DNA of 64,000 bases from Terriglobia bacterium (GCA_020073705.1 JAIQES010000013.1:1-64000), one strand, 5' to 3'. Numbered from the stretch's first letter, positions 36,867 to 44,962 are shown. Made by a program: numbers and translations. Notes: generated from the letters alone by a model not told the origin.

Positions 36867-37035
36867 CGATTACCTCCGGCTACAACTGAGGATTGAGCCT
36901 GAAAGTATAGAATAGAACAGACACGTACGGCCAAAGCAAGGAGTAATAAAAGGGTTGACAATACACTGCTGCGCTGTGCCGACAGGACTGCCGGGACGCC
37001 TGCTGCATGGCGGGCAACAACCGCGGGTTTGAGGA

Positions 37036-37064
37036 TTGGACTGTTTTCAGCCGTATGCTATAAG
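37036..37064 (+). promoter_or_regulatory. Putative sigma-70 type promoter of mglA
   Basis: TTGGAC (37036-37041) and TATAAG (37059-37064) have the ideal 17-nt spacer. Transcription from about 37071 would leave only some 20 nt before the mglA GTG. That leader holds a 5-bp hairpin TCCGG/CCGGA and no clear ribosome site. Confidence 0.6.
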
Positions 37065-37090
37065 TGAAGCTCCGGCTAGTCCGGACAATT

Positions 37091-37678
37091 GTGCCCTTTA
37101 TCAATTTCCCTGCTCGCGAAATTAATTGCAAGCTCGTGTACTACGGTCCAGGTCTGGGCGGAAAAACCGCCAACCTGCAGTGGATCTACGACCACACCGG
37201 GACCGCTCAGAAGGGCAAGATGATCTCTCTGGCAACGGAGACCGACCGCACTCTCTTCTTTGATTTTCTTCCCATCGATCTCGGCACGGTGCGCGGATTC
37301 AAGACGCGAATCCACCTCTACACCGTACCCGGACAGGTCTTCTACGAAGCTAGCCGCAAGCTGATCTTGAAAGGCGCCGATGGCGTGGTATTCGTTGCGG
37401 ATTCGCAGGAAGAGCGCCTGGACGCAAACCTCGAAACTCTGGACAATCTGCGCGAACACCTGAAGGAACATAAGCTCGACTTCGGCACGATTCCTTACGT
37501 GCTGCAACTCAATAAACGCGATCTCCCCGGGATTCTTCCGGCAGAAGAACTGGCAAAGCAACTTCAGGTCAAAGGCGAACCCATCATTGAAGCCGTTGCC
37601 GTCACCGGCCAGGGCGTATTCGAGACCCTGCGCGAAATCGCCAAGCTGGTCCTCACCGAACTGAAAAAAGGCGTGTAA
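37091..37678 (+). CDS. mglA: MglA-type Ras-like GTPase
   Basis: MglA is the small GTPase that sets cell polarity for gliding and type IV pili in Myxococcus; homologues occur widely. The 195-residue protein opens with the family start ([25 protein letters not shown]). It has the P-loop at residues 19-26, the switch region [23 protein letters not shown] and the base motif NKRD. I chose GTG at 37091 because a longer frame from 37064 would begin inside the -10 box. The GAP partner mglB is not adjacent. Confidence 0.9.
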   Translation: MPFINFPAREINCKLVYYGPGLGGKTANLQWIYDHTGTAQKGKMISLATETDRTLFFDFLPIDLGTVRGFKTRIHLYTVPGQVFYEASRKLILKGADGVVFVADSQEERLDANLETLDNLREHLKEHKLDFGTIPYVLQLNKRDLPGILPAEELAKQLQVKGEPIIEAVAVTGQGVFETLREIAKLVLTELKKGV

Positions 37679-37850
37679 GTCTTCGCCCTATGCGGGACGA
37701 AACCAATGGGAAATCAAGAACCGCACGACCCTGTTCCGAAGTGCAGTGTCACAATCCGGTACGCGGTAGGATTTTTTTCGGTTGCGGCATTGTGCTGGAT
37801 TTATAATTACAAAACGGGCCCCTGATCGCGCCCGGCACTCAGAACCAGAG

Positions 37851-38711
37851 ATGAGTCCAATTCTCCTAGAGTCATTCGCGCAACCGTCCGACCCCACGTC
37901 AGAAAAACGTCTCGCCGAGGTTCAGGAACAACTTCGGAAGCTGGAGAGGCGTGACTGGTGGCTGTGGAGTATGGCGGTCATCGTGATGCTGTTGCTCACG
38001 TTTACCGTCTTCTCGATGAGCTTTCCGGAGCTGACCAAGGTTGATGATCCGTTCTTTCAATTCAGCCTGACCCGATCCGTGCGCGCGCTGATCGCACTAG
38101 TATTGCTGTTTAATGCGTACACAATCTACCAGCAAGTCGCGGTCAAGCGGTTGCGGCGGCAGTTCTCCAAGCAGCTCGAAGAAATGCGGGTTCTGCATGC
38201 CCGCGCGGAAGAATTCCACCGGCTGGCGATTTTGGATCCGCTCACGGGGCTGCACAACCGCCGTGTTGCTGAGGAACGGCTGGCATTGGAGGCTTCCCGG
38301 TCGCAACGTTATGGCCACCCGCTGACCGTGCTCTCTCTCGACTTGGATAAGTTCAAGCAGATCAACGATACGTACGGCCACCTTGCCGGGGATCAGGTCC
38401 TGAAGGAATTTGCCGCGCGCCTCAAATCAGTGATTCGTTTGTCAGATCTCGCCTCGCGCATGGGCGGTGATGAGTTTCTCGTCGTGCTGCCCGAGTGCTC
38501 GACCAGCCAAGTCGATGTACTCCTGGCTCGGTTGCGGCCCATGGAAGTCGATTGGGCCGGGCAGAAAGTATCGGTTTCCTTCTCGGCCGGGTGGGTCGGA
38601 TACGAGCGGGGCGAGACCACGGAACAATTCCTCGAGCGTGCCGATCGTACGCTCTATGCCGACAAGCATGCAGGGAAAGCACACGCCAAGGACTCCTCAC
38701 CGGTAGTCTGA
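37851..38711 (+). CDS. Membrane-bound diguanylate cyclase (GGDEF)
   Basis: It should make cyclic di-GMP. Two transmembrane helices (about residues 36-58 and 77-97) enclose a short periplasmic loop. A brief coiled coil follows, then a complete GGDEF domain starting at LDPLTGLHNRR. The active-site motif is RMGGDEFLVVLP. RLSDLASRMGGDEF includes the product-inhibition I-site RxxD five residues before GGDEF, so feedback control is likely. The ATG at 37851 is favoured over a longer frame from 37782. With mglA upstream and the flagellar locus downstream a motility role is plausible but unproven. Confidence 0.9.
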   Translation: MSPILLESFAQPSDPTSEKRLAEVQEQLRKLERRDWWLWSMAVIVMLLLTFTVFSMSFPELTKVDDPFFQFSLTRSVRALIALVLLFNAYTIYQQVAVKRLRRQFSKQLEEMRVLHARAEEFHRLAILDPLTGLHNRRVAEERLALEASRSQRYGHPLTVLSLDLDKFKQINDTYGHLAGDQVLKEFAARLKSVIRLSDLASRMGGDEFLVVLPECSTSQVDVLLARLRPMEVDWAGQKVSVSFSAGWVGYERGETTEQFLERADRTLYADKHAGKAHAKDSSPVV

Positions 38712-38803
38712 AATCGACGCATCACGATAATTCGACAGAGGGGCTTGAGCGTAGTCTTTCGGGAAATGGACAATGTCGTAGTTGCAAATACAGCACTTAA
38801 GAA

Positions 38804-38889
38804 CTAGTGCTGTTCCAACTTGACGAGCCTATCGAAAGCGGTCGGCAACTTGACTGGATATTAGTCAAAATTAGTTGGAACAGCGCTAG
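38804..38889. repeat. MITE-like element or fused transposon ends
   Basis: The arms 38804-38820 (CTAGTGCTGTTCCAACT) and 38873-38889 are inverted repeats matching at 16 of 17 positions and enclose 52 nt. The interior holds a second dyad, TTGACT/AGTCAA, around 38850-38867. No coding sequence is inside. The structure suits a miniature inverted-repeat element or two joined ends of a lost insertion sequence. Confidence 0.55.
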
Positions 38890-38890
38890 A

Positions 38891-38930
38891 AACAAAAAGG
38901 GAGGCGCAGACCTAGCGGTCGTCACCTCCC
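38891..38930 (-). terminator. Hairpin with uridine tract on the - strand
   Basis: GGGAGG (38899-38904) pairs with CCTCCC (38925-38930) and an inner GACC/GGTC stem. Read on the - strand it is followed by TTTTTGTTT. It fits an intrinsic terminator for leftward transcription, but no leftward gene now lies upstream of it. Confidence 0.5.
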
Positions 38931-39133
38931 GGGGTGGGGTGTTGCTGGGTAAATCCGCCAATAAAATCAGCAAATAATTTTGTATCCGACCTGCGGGGTC
39001 CTCAATCCTCAATGCATTAGAGAGGAATCCTCGCCCAGTCCACTTCTACACTTATCGCATAACATATGGCGAGCATCGTGTCAACAACGAAATTTTCTCA
39101 TGTCTTAGCTCCATAATTCTGTCACCCCTTTAC

Positions 39134-40345
39134 AGCAACGTGAAAATGTCACCCCTATGGAGACGTACACGTTGAGTGCAAAGGAACTACAACGAGTGAC
39201 CGTCATTTCCAGTTGCGTGAAGGGGAACCTGGCGTGTGCTAGCGCCGCGAAGCTGCTCGAGCTTACGCCTCGCCATGTCAAACGCCTCAAAGCACGCTAT
39301 CGGCAAGCAGGTGCAGCGGCGCTGGCACACGCCAGTCGCGGGCGGCCCAGTCCCCGCCGCATCCCCGAAGCGGTGCGGCAACGCATCCTACGCCTGGCTC
39401 GCACCACTTATGCCGGGTTCAACGATCACCATCTGTGCGAGAAACTCACCGAACAGGAATGTTTCTCGCTCAGTCGCGAGACCCTGCGCCGCCTGCTCCG
39501 CGCCGCAGGTCTGGGTTCGCCTCGCAAACACCGTCCTGCTGCTCATCGCCAGCGCCGCGTGCGCTCAGCTCGCCCAGGCGAAATGGTCTTGCTCGATGGC
39601 AGTCCCCACGACTGGCTCCAAGGTCGCGGCCCTAGACTTACCGCTCTCGGTTTTCAAGACGATGCCACCGGGAAAATTCTCGCCGCGGGGTTCTTTCCCG
39701 CCGAGACCAGCGAAGGCTATTTCCGCCTGCTCCGCCGCTTGCTTTCTCGCTTCGGCGTACCGGTGGCCCTCTATGGCGATCGCAACGGTATTTTCGTTCG
39801 CAACGATGACCATTGGTCGGTCGAAGAACAACTGGCTGGCAAACGCGAACCCACCCAATTCGGCCGCGCCCTCCAGCAACTCGGCATCACCTACATCGCG
39901 GCGAACTCTCCTCAGGCCAAGGGCCGTGTCGAACGCCTCTGGGGCGTTCTTCAGGATCGCTTGGTCAGCGAACTCCGCTTGGCTGGCGCCTGCGATCTCG
40001 ACTCCGCCAACCGCGTCTTGCAGCACTTTATCGCTGACTACAACCGTCGCTTCGCCCGTGTGCCCCGCCAAACCGAAACGGCCTGGCGTCTCGCACCCCG
40101 CGATCTGGACCGCATCTGCTGCTTCCAGCATGCCCGCATCGTCAGCAACGACAACGTCGTCCAGTGGGACGGACAGCGGTTCCAAATCCCACCTCATCCC
40201 CGGCGCTTCAGCTTTGCCGGTGCCAAGGTCCAGCTCTACCAGAATCTGGAAGGTGAGATCGCGATTTATTACGGAAACACGAAGTTAAATCACACGGCAG
40301 AGTGACATTTCTACGTTGCCGTTAGGGTGACATTTTCATGTTGCT
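39134..40345 (+). mobile_element. Insertion sequence, ISNCY-like, apparently complete
   Basis: The ends 39134-39154 and 40325-40345 are inverted repeats matching at 20 of 21 positions (core AGCAAC, then TGAAAATGTCACCC). The right end carries a second, diverged copy of the same unit at about 40302-40320, as expected of a transposase-binding site. A single intact transposase gene fills the interior. I could not identify a target-site duplication with confidence, and the outer limits may extend a few bases. Confidence 0.8.
39157..40305 (+). CDS. ISNCY-family DDE transposase
   Basis: A 382-residue transposase. The N-terminal helix-turn-helix (ACASAAKLLELTPRHVKRLKARY) is followed by a second DNA-binding region (RIPEAVRQRILRLARTTY). 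The integrase-like core has the acid triad Asp147 (LLDGSPHDW), Asp208 (YGDRNGIF) and Glu259 (KGRVERLWGVLQ). All residues are present and the frame is unbroken, so it may be active. The ATG lies two nt inside the left inverted repeat, and no ribosome site is visible. Confidence 0.9.
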   Translation: METYTLSAKELQRVTVISSCVKGNLACASAAKLLELTPRHVKRLKARYRQAGAAALAHASRGRPSPRRIPEAVRQRILRLARTTYAGFNDHHLCEKLTEQECFSLSRETLRRLLRAAGLGSPRKHRPAAHRQRRVRSARPGEMVLLDGSPHDWLQGRGPRLTALGFQDDATGKILAAGFFPAETSEGYFRLLRRLLSRFGVPVALYGDRNGIFVRNDDHWSVEEQLAGKREPTQFGRALQQLGITYIAANSPQAKGRVERLWGVLQDRLVSELRLAGACDLDSANRVLQHFIADYNRRFARVPRQTETAWRLAPRDLDRICCFQHARIVSNDNVVQWDGQRFQIPPHPRRFSFAGAKVQLYQNLEGEIAIYYGNTKLNHTAE

Positions 40346-40775
40346 ACAACAGCAGCGGAAACCGGATTCTCCGGGGAGTTACCGTTGGCAATTAACGTCC
40401 AAAACTGGCCATTTTTTTGGGGGTATTTTCAGCGACCCAGCCGCGTAAGGGCAATAGAGTCATCGAGACTTGTGGAGCGGGCGATGGGAATCGAATTGCA
40501 CCCCCAACCTAAAAGTCTTGTGCTTTGATGGCGTTGCCGCGCACCTCTAGAGTCAATTGGAGTCACTTGGAGCCAGTGTTGCGATGACCCATTGAGACCG
40601 CAGGACTTATCGGAATGTGGAAATCCGTCCGATGAGATCCCCCCAGGGCCACATTCTGAGAATCCGACTTCACGGCCTTGTCCATGAACTGTCCGTCAGA
40701 ACAGTAGACCTTATCGTGAAGGATCTCGTAGTCTGTTGCCAGTGGGTCCCAAGCTCGCCGCGTTGGAGACAGATA
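40346..40775. other. Gap after the insertion sequence with a tRNA scar and a repeat copy
   Basis: This 430-nt stretch has no gene I can support. It holds a 23-nt tRNA 3' fragment (40473-40495) and the first copy of a 46-bp imperfect direct repeat (40575-40620). Between them lie short GGAGTCA-type repeats (about 40550-40575). Confidence 0.55.
40473..40495 (-). other. 3' end fragment of a tRNA gene, possible attachment-site scar
   Basis: Read on the - strand these 23 nt run from a T-loop (TTCGATT) through CCCAT and the acceptor strand CGCCCGCT to an encoded CCA. A tRNA-Gly whose acceptor begins GCGGGCG would have such an end. No D-arm, anticodon arm or 5' acceptor strand precedes it. Partial tRNA 3' ends of this kind are left when an element integrates at a tRNA gene. 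Confidence 0.5.
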
Positions 40776-41522
40776 ATGGCCGACAGCGTAGCTCTTACCC
40801 AGTTCAAGCAAGGAATGCGGATGTTACGCGACGGGCATCTAAACGACGCCCTCGTGCACTTCCGCAATGCCTTAGACCTTGAGAAAGAAAACCCTTACTA
40901 CATGTCGTTTGTTGGAGTGTCGCTCGCTCGTGCCGAAAGGAAATGGACACCCGCGCTCAAACTTTGCGAAATGGCCCTGAGCATGAAGCGCAATGAGGCT
41001 CAACTCTACTTGAACCTGGCAGAGGTCTATATGTCTGCCGGGCGGCGCGAGGAAGCACTCATGACTCTTGATAGGGCGCTCGCATCGTTGGGGCGTGATG
41101 CTCGCATACAGCGGGCGCGCATGAAGCTAGGAAACCGGCGTTCTCCCCTCCTACCGTTTCTCAGTCGTCAAAATGTCTTGAACAGACATTTGGGGATCTT
41201 GCGGCACCGCATATTGGCGTGGGCGGATGACTCACGTTTCCTTATGCTTCATTCTTCTTGACCGCAAACTGCCGTGCGGCGACCAGGTCCCGATAAACGG
41301 GGCGGTCTCAATGGGTCGACGCAACACTAGCTCGAGGTCTATTTGCAGGAGTCTCAAGAGCTAAAGTCGTTCGCGAGCCTTGATTCAAAAGAAACAGCGC
41401 CCTGTTTAGGTTTGATTGGGTACAATCGGACAGATTGGTTCTCCAGGGGAAGTATTGTTGGATCAACCGATTAGATGGTGTTGCATCGACCAGTTGAGCT
41501 GGCAGGTCTTATCGGAAACTGA
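40575..41522 (+). repeat. Imperfect 46-bp direct repeats flanking a TPR gene
   Basis: Copies at 40575-40620 and 41477-41522 match at 33 of 46 positions without gaps. The shared core is GTGTTGC, GACC, TTGAG, GCAGG and CTTATCGGAA. A shorter related piece (CAGGGATTACCGGAAACTGG) lies at 42088-42107. The two main copies bracket the TPR gene at 40776. Confidence 0.5.
40776..41261 (+). CDS. TPR-repeat protein
   Basis: The 161-residue product contains about three tetratricopeptide units (FKQGMRMLRDGHLNDALVHFRNALDLEKENP; SLARAERKWTPALKLCEMAL; YLNLAEVYMSAGRREEALMTLDRAL). A basic C-terminal segment with LPFLSRQNVLNRHLGILRHRI resembles the tail of other small TPR proteins. I chose the ATG at 40776, preceded by GGAG; the longer frame upstream runs through a repeat copy. 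There is no signal peptide. It is flanked by the direct repeats and may have moved with them. Confidence 0.75.
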   Translation: MADSVALTQFKQGMRMLRDGHLNDALVHFRNALDLEKENPYYMSFVGVSLARAERKWTPALKLCEMALSMKRNEAQLYLNLAEVYMSAGRREEALMTLDRALASLGRDARIQRARMKLGNRRSPLLPFLSRQNVLNRHLGILRHRILAWADDSRFLMLHSS

Positions 41523-41570
41523 GAATTGAGCGAAGGCCAGGCGCGAGAAAAATCTAGGTTCGGCCCGGGT
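41262..41570. other. Gap with the second direct-repeat copy
   Basis: This interval separates the + strand TPR gene from the - strand CBS gene. It contains the second copy of the 46-bp repeat (41477-41522). A small dyad CCCGGGTTCAACCCGG lies at the end of the CBS gene and could help end leftward transcription. Nothing else is recognised. Confidence 0.5.
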
Positions 41571-42020
41571 TCAACCCGGATACTTGCTGGTAATGTAGTT
41601 ATGCAACTGGGATATGGTCTGCCGCTGAGCAGAAATCATCCACTTCACTAGATCACCAATTGAAACGACTCCTAATATACTTCCATCTTCAACTACCGGG
41701 AGATGGCGGATGTGCTTGTCCGTCATGATTCTCATGCAATCTTGGACCGTCTGCTCGGGAGTCACGAAAATCGCTGGACTCGTCATGATTTCCTTCACCT
41801 GGGTTTGCTTGAAGGACTTTCCTTGCAAGATGACTTTTCGCGCATAATCACGCTCGGAAACGACGCCAACCAGCTTGCCCTCAGAGATCACCAACAGCGC
41901 TCCCACGAACTTATCCGCCATGATTTCTATCGCGTCATAGACACACGCCTCCGGCGAAATGTGCCAAACGTTCTGCCCCTTCTGTTTCAAGACCAAGCGA
42001 ACTGTGTCGACCAGGTCCAT
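41571..42020 (-). CDS. CBS-domain protein
   Basis: A 149-residue protein made almost entirely of two CBS motifs (ACVYDAIEIMADKFVGALLVISEGKLVGVVSERD and VQDCMRIMTDKHIRHLPVVEDGSILGVVSIGD). Such pairs bind adenosyl ligands (AMP, ATP, SAM, NAD) and act as energy sensors. No catalytic domain is attached. It lies among stress-type genes on both strands, and its partner protein is unknown. Confidence 0.9.
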   Translation of the reverse strand: MDLVDTVRLVLKQKGQNVWHISPEACVYDAIEIMADKFVGALLVISEGKLVGVVSERDYARKVILQGKSFKQTQVKEIMTSPAIFVTPEQTVQDCMRIMTDKHIRHLPVVEDGSILGVVSIGDLVKWMISAQRQTISQLHNYITSKYPG

Positions 42021-42434
42021 AAACGTCCGTGTTTAAGCTGTGACCATACGGCAACTATTTTGTCGTGTCAAGTTCACGTCGCCCTGGCAGGGATTACCGG
42101 AAACTGGCTCCCACACGACGATAAGAGGACTTCTCAGGCTCTATCCGACTTGCGATGCGCGAAAGGTCCGCCCGAGAATAGCTTCCGAGTGGGCGACGAC
42201 ACGTCCACAATAGCCTGATCCGCTCCAAACATACTTGGAGGACACCTGATCGATGCGCAGGTAACGGTATCCGGAATTCCATCGCTGCGCGGGCGGTAAG
42301 CATTACATGATAGTTTTCCAAATCTCTTGTAGCGGCTAACGCATCGAATTGCTAAGAGGCCCCGTCCTGCCGGTCGCAACCATAGGAAGGCCGGCTTCGG
42401 AACCAAAAATCCATAAGAAGGGGAGATAACGATC
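42021..42434. other. Intergenic region without recognised genes
   Basis: This 414-nt gap lies between the divergent CBS and DUF4760-like genes. It contains the short third copy of the local repeat (42088-42107) and ends in a strong AGGGGAG ribosome site for the next gene. I see no RNA gene or clear promoter. Confidence 0.5.
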
Positions 42435-42902
42435 ATGGAAGCAAAACCTACGCACGAGCAAGCACAACTCCACCTGAAAGTCTACGAGATGCGCCGCGAG
42501 AGCCGACTGCGGGAGGCGCGCGATTGGTTCTTCAAGAATTACTTCGCGGACAGTCTGGAGGACGCTATGCGAATCGCGGCGCCCGGCACGGAAGCAGGGA
42601 CTTTCGTCATGATGGTGTTCGGCTACTGGGAGCAAGCCTGTGCTTTGCTCAATTATGGTTTGCTGCACGAAGACCTGTTCTTTGAGACCAGCGGTGAGTT
42701 TTTCGGAGTCTGGGAGCGCGTCAAACCCTTTATCAAGCAGGGGCGGGAGCGGTTCGTGGATAAGCATTTCCTCGCGCACTTGGAAAAAGCTGCGACCCGC
42801 TATGAAACCTGGATGGAAACCCGCTCTCCTGGGCATATCGCCGCTATGCACCAGTTTACGAAACAGATGCGCGCTCAGTTGGGAAAAGCGGCAGCGGCAT
42901 AA
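42435..42902 (+). CDS. DUF4760-like hypothetical protein
   Basis: A 155-residue, mainly helical soluble protein. The motif order LKVYEMRRESRLREARDWFFKNYF, VMMVFGYWEQACALLNYGLLHEDLFFETSGEFFGVWERVKPFI matches my memory of DUF4760-type proteins, which often occur near stress or regulatory genes. There is no signal peptide, membrane segment or catalytic motif. AGGGGAG sits nine nt before the ATG. Function is unknown. Confidence 0.65.
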   Translation: MEAKPTHEQAQLHLKVYEMRRESRLREARDWFFKNYFADSLEDAMRIAAPGTEAGTFVMMVFGYWEQACALLNYGLLHEDLFFETSGEFFGVWERVKPFIKQGRERFVDKHFLAHLEKAATRYETWMETRSPGHIAAMHQFTKQMRAQLGKAAAA

Positions 42903-42953
42903 GATTTGATGTTTGGAATATAGAGAGTTAACCGCGAGCGGGTCTGGGACCGC

Positions 42954-43121
42954 TTAGGACGAGCGAAGAGGTGCGTTCGATTCCCTGCGGGCCGTGGAGT
43001 CTGCGTCTGGCTTTGCGTCTGCGGGTTTGCCGACACATTCAATGCCCAGCTCGCTCCGCGCATGCCGCAGCATTTCTTCAACGATTTCCGCGCGCTCTCG
43101 GATTCCAAGGGCTATGCACAC
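42954..43121 (-). CDS. Possible small protein, 55 residues
   Basis: A GTG start with AAGG six nt upstream opens a 55-codon frame. It encodes a helical stretch (ERAEIVEEMLRHARSELGIE) and then an Asp/Lys/Ala-rich tail. The helix looks natural and the ribosome site is well placed, but the length and lack of a known family keep it tentative. It lies between the DUF4760-like gene and the His-rich repeat protein gene. Confidence 0.35.
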   Translation of the reverse strand: MCIALGIRERAEIVEEMLRHARSELGIECVGKPADAKPDADSTARRESNAPLRSS

Positions 43122-43184
43122 AAGTGTACCTTACGCACGCTGCTCGGCGGACAATAGTGCCACGCCGGTGGAAGCAGACGCCGA

Positions 43185-43781
43185 TTAGACAGTCACGTTG
43201 AGACTGCCGGTGGCCGTTGACGCGGCCGTGCTGCTCGATCCGGTAGTGATGAATCCTCCGATTTGCTGCAGATCGTTCTGGAGCGCCGAAAAAGCCGACT
43301 GAGCTCCTGAAAGATTTCCCGCTTGCAGAAGAGTTTGCTCCAACTGGCGGAAGGCCTGAACAATCGGATTCGTCTGTTGCGAGGAGGAGGACGAGGAATC
43401 TTGTGAGCTTTCCGCGTGGTGATGATGGTGATGGCCTCTAACTTGTTGTTGACCGGCATTCTGCTGAACGTCCTGCTGAACGGTTGTGTAATCCTGCTGC
43501 GCCGCCGTTAGGTTCCCCGACCGGAGGTCCTGCCCTAACCGGGCGAACGCCTGCGCAATGGGGTTGTTGTTGGTACCGGTGGTGGTTGTGCTGTCTTGAT
43601 TTAAGCCCGGCACATTGTGCGACAATTTGGTGAAATTCGACTGCGCCTGGGTCAGGTTGCCGGATTGCAGGTCCTGCCCCAATTGTTGAAACTCGCTTTG
43701 TATCTGCTGAGTGCGGGTTTGGTAACTTTGTGATCCGCTGATAGCGGCAAGGATACTGCTGGCAATACCAGTAACTGACAT
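43185..43781 (-). CDS. Three-repeat Gln/Ser-rich protein with natural His6
   Basis: The 198-residue protein has three copies of a unit of about 27 residues (31-56, 79-105, 143-172). They share a QLGQDLxSGNLTxAQ-type core with FxxLxxD after it, probably a helical hairpin. Spacers are rich in Ser, Thr, Gln and Asn. Residues 117-122 are six histidines, a likely metal-binding site. There is no classical signal peptide, although residues 4-16 are mildly hydrophobic. GAGGTGA precedes the ATG. I recall similar repeat proteins in acidobacteria without known function. Confidence 0.7.
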   Translation of the reverse strand: MSVTGIASSILAAISGSQSYQTRTQQIQSEFQQLGQDLQSGNLTQAQSNFTKLSHNVPGLNQDSTTTTGTNNNPIAQAFARLGQDLRSGNLTAAQQDYTTVQQDVQQNAGQQQVRGHHHHHHAESSQDSSSSSSQQTNPIVQAFRQLEQTLLQAGNLSGAQSAFSALQNDLQQIGGFITTGSSSTAASTATGSLNVTV

Positions 43782-44275
43782 GATTCACCTCACAAGAGAA
43801 GTCTCAGAACCGCATTGGAACCGTCGCCACGCCGAAGCCGCCTCAAGTGCTTGATCTGTCATGGCCTAGCAAACTTTATTTCTTCCTTGCTGGGGAATGA
43901 TCTCGCTTACAAAGTCCGAGTTTCCTCCGCGTTATTCCGCGTGAGAGGAGTTTTCCTGAGTGCCGGACTTGCGACGGTTTTCAAGGAGCAAGCGACTTGC
44001 CACATTACCAAGCGGCATCCACGTTCCTAACCATCGAATTCCGAAGGCTTTATAATCGCACTAAATTCATATTCGCCGCATTCCTACGCCTCATTGGGCA
44101 GGAATCTCCTACAATCAGCGGTGCACGGCAAAATCTGCCTTGCACGGCCTGGCGGAGAATGTCGTCGGCAATGCAAAATGCTTCGAAGAAGCTGGTTTCG
44201 GATTCGACCGTCTCCATCAGCCGTTCGTTGGGGATTATCATTAGCGTGTGGCGGCCGTCTTCGGGCACTGGCGGG
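43782..44275. other. Intergenic region with one weak small-ORF candidate
   Basis: The 494-nt stretch between two - strand genes is mostly featureless. An 84-codon frame (44050-44304, - strand) overlaps the end of the OmpR-type regulator by 29 nt. It contains a natural-looking segment (MIIPNERLMETVESETSFFEAF), but has no ribosome site or recognisable family. I leave it unassigned. Confidence 0.35.
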
Positions 44276-44962
44276 TTACCGTACGGGATTCGAGATCGCC
44301 CCAATGCGATACCCAGCTCCGCGCTCGGTGTGGATGAGCGTTTCGGTCGCGCTCACATCAATCTTTCTGCGCAAATAATTGATGTAAACATCGACCACAT
44401 TGGTCAGAGTATCGGACGACAGTTTCCATACATTGCGGATGATCGAGGAGCGCGAAACATTCCGGCCCGCGTTGAGCATCAGGTATTCCAATAGTGCGAA
44501 TTCCTTGGGGGTGAGTTCGATCGTGCGGCCGCTGCGATTCACAACTCGCCGTACGCGATCCAGTTCCAGATCCAAGCTGCGCAAGACAGGCTCGAATGGG
44601 AGACTGCTGCGACGCAGCAATGCGCGCACGCGCGCTGAAAGCTCGGAGAAAGCAAACGGCTTGGTCAGATAATCATCGGCACCGGAATCAAGGCCGTCGA
44701 CGCGGTCTTCCACACGCGCGCTTCCTGTGAGGATGAGCACAGGCAGATGAGGTTTTGCAATGCGCACTTGACGAAGGACGTCCATTCCGCTGATGTCGGG
44801 TAGATTCAAATCTAGAATAATCAGGTCACATGGGCCCTCTTCGACCATTTGCTGGACCTGACGGCCTGCCGTGGCAATCCGTACATCGTAGTGTTCGGCT
44901 TCGAGCTCACCCGAAAGAAACTTGGCGACCGGTGCATCATCTTCTGCGATCAGGATACGCAT
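44276..44962 (-). CDS. OmpR/PhoB-family response regulator (orphan)
   Basis: A 228-residue two-domain regulator. The receiver has the acidic pair in IAEDDAP, phospho-acceptor Asp51 (IILDLNLPD), the Thr switch (LILTGS) and Lys-Pro (LTKPFAF). The C-terminal winged helix has LTPKEFALLEYLM and VVDVYINYLRRKI, ending GAGYRIG. The start at 44962 removes an unrelated extension. A TTGACA at 45026-45031 (- strand) is a possible -35 box, but the best -10 is badly spaced. No kinase is adjacent. Confidence 0.92.
   Translation of the reverse strand: MRILIAEDDAPVAKFLSGELEAEHYDVRIATAGRQVQQMVEEGPCDLIILDLNLPDISGMDVLRQVRIAKPHLPVLILTGSARVEDRVDGLDSGADDYLTKPFAFSELSARVRALLRRSSLPFEPVLRSLDLELDRVRRVVNRSGRTIELTPKEFALLEYLMLNAGRNVSRSSIIRNVWKLSSDTLTNVVDVYINYLRRKIDVSATETLIHTERGAGYRIGAISNPVR

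Larger units (their letters stand above)
38712..39133. other. Intergenic accessory stretch before the insertion sequence
   Basis: No gene is seen in this 422-nt gap. It contains a MITE-like inverted repeat (38804-38889), a - strand terminator-like hairpin (38891-38930) and an AT-richer tract (about 38960-39110) leading to the insertion-sequence end. Confidence 0.6.

Noticed and set aside
40434-40500. A complete tRNA gene on the - strand around the tRNA 3' fragment
   Set aside because: No anticodon stem, D-arm or matching 5' acceptor strand can be folded, so only the 3' end is present.
44050-44304. An 84-codon frame downstream of the OmpR-type regulator
   Set aside because: It overlaps the regulator's end, has no ribosome site and matches no family. 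It is noted only within the gap entry.
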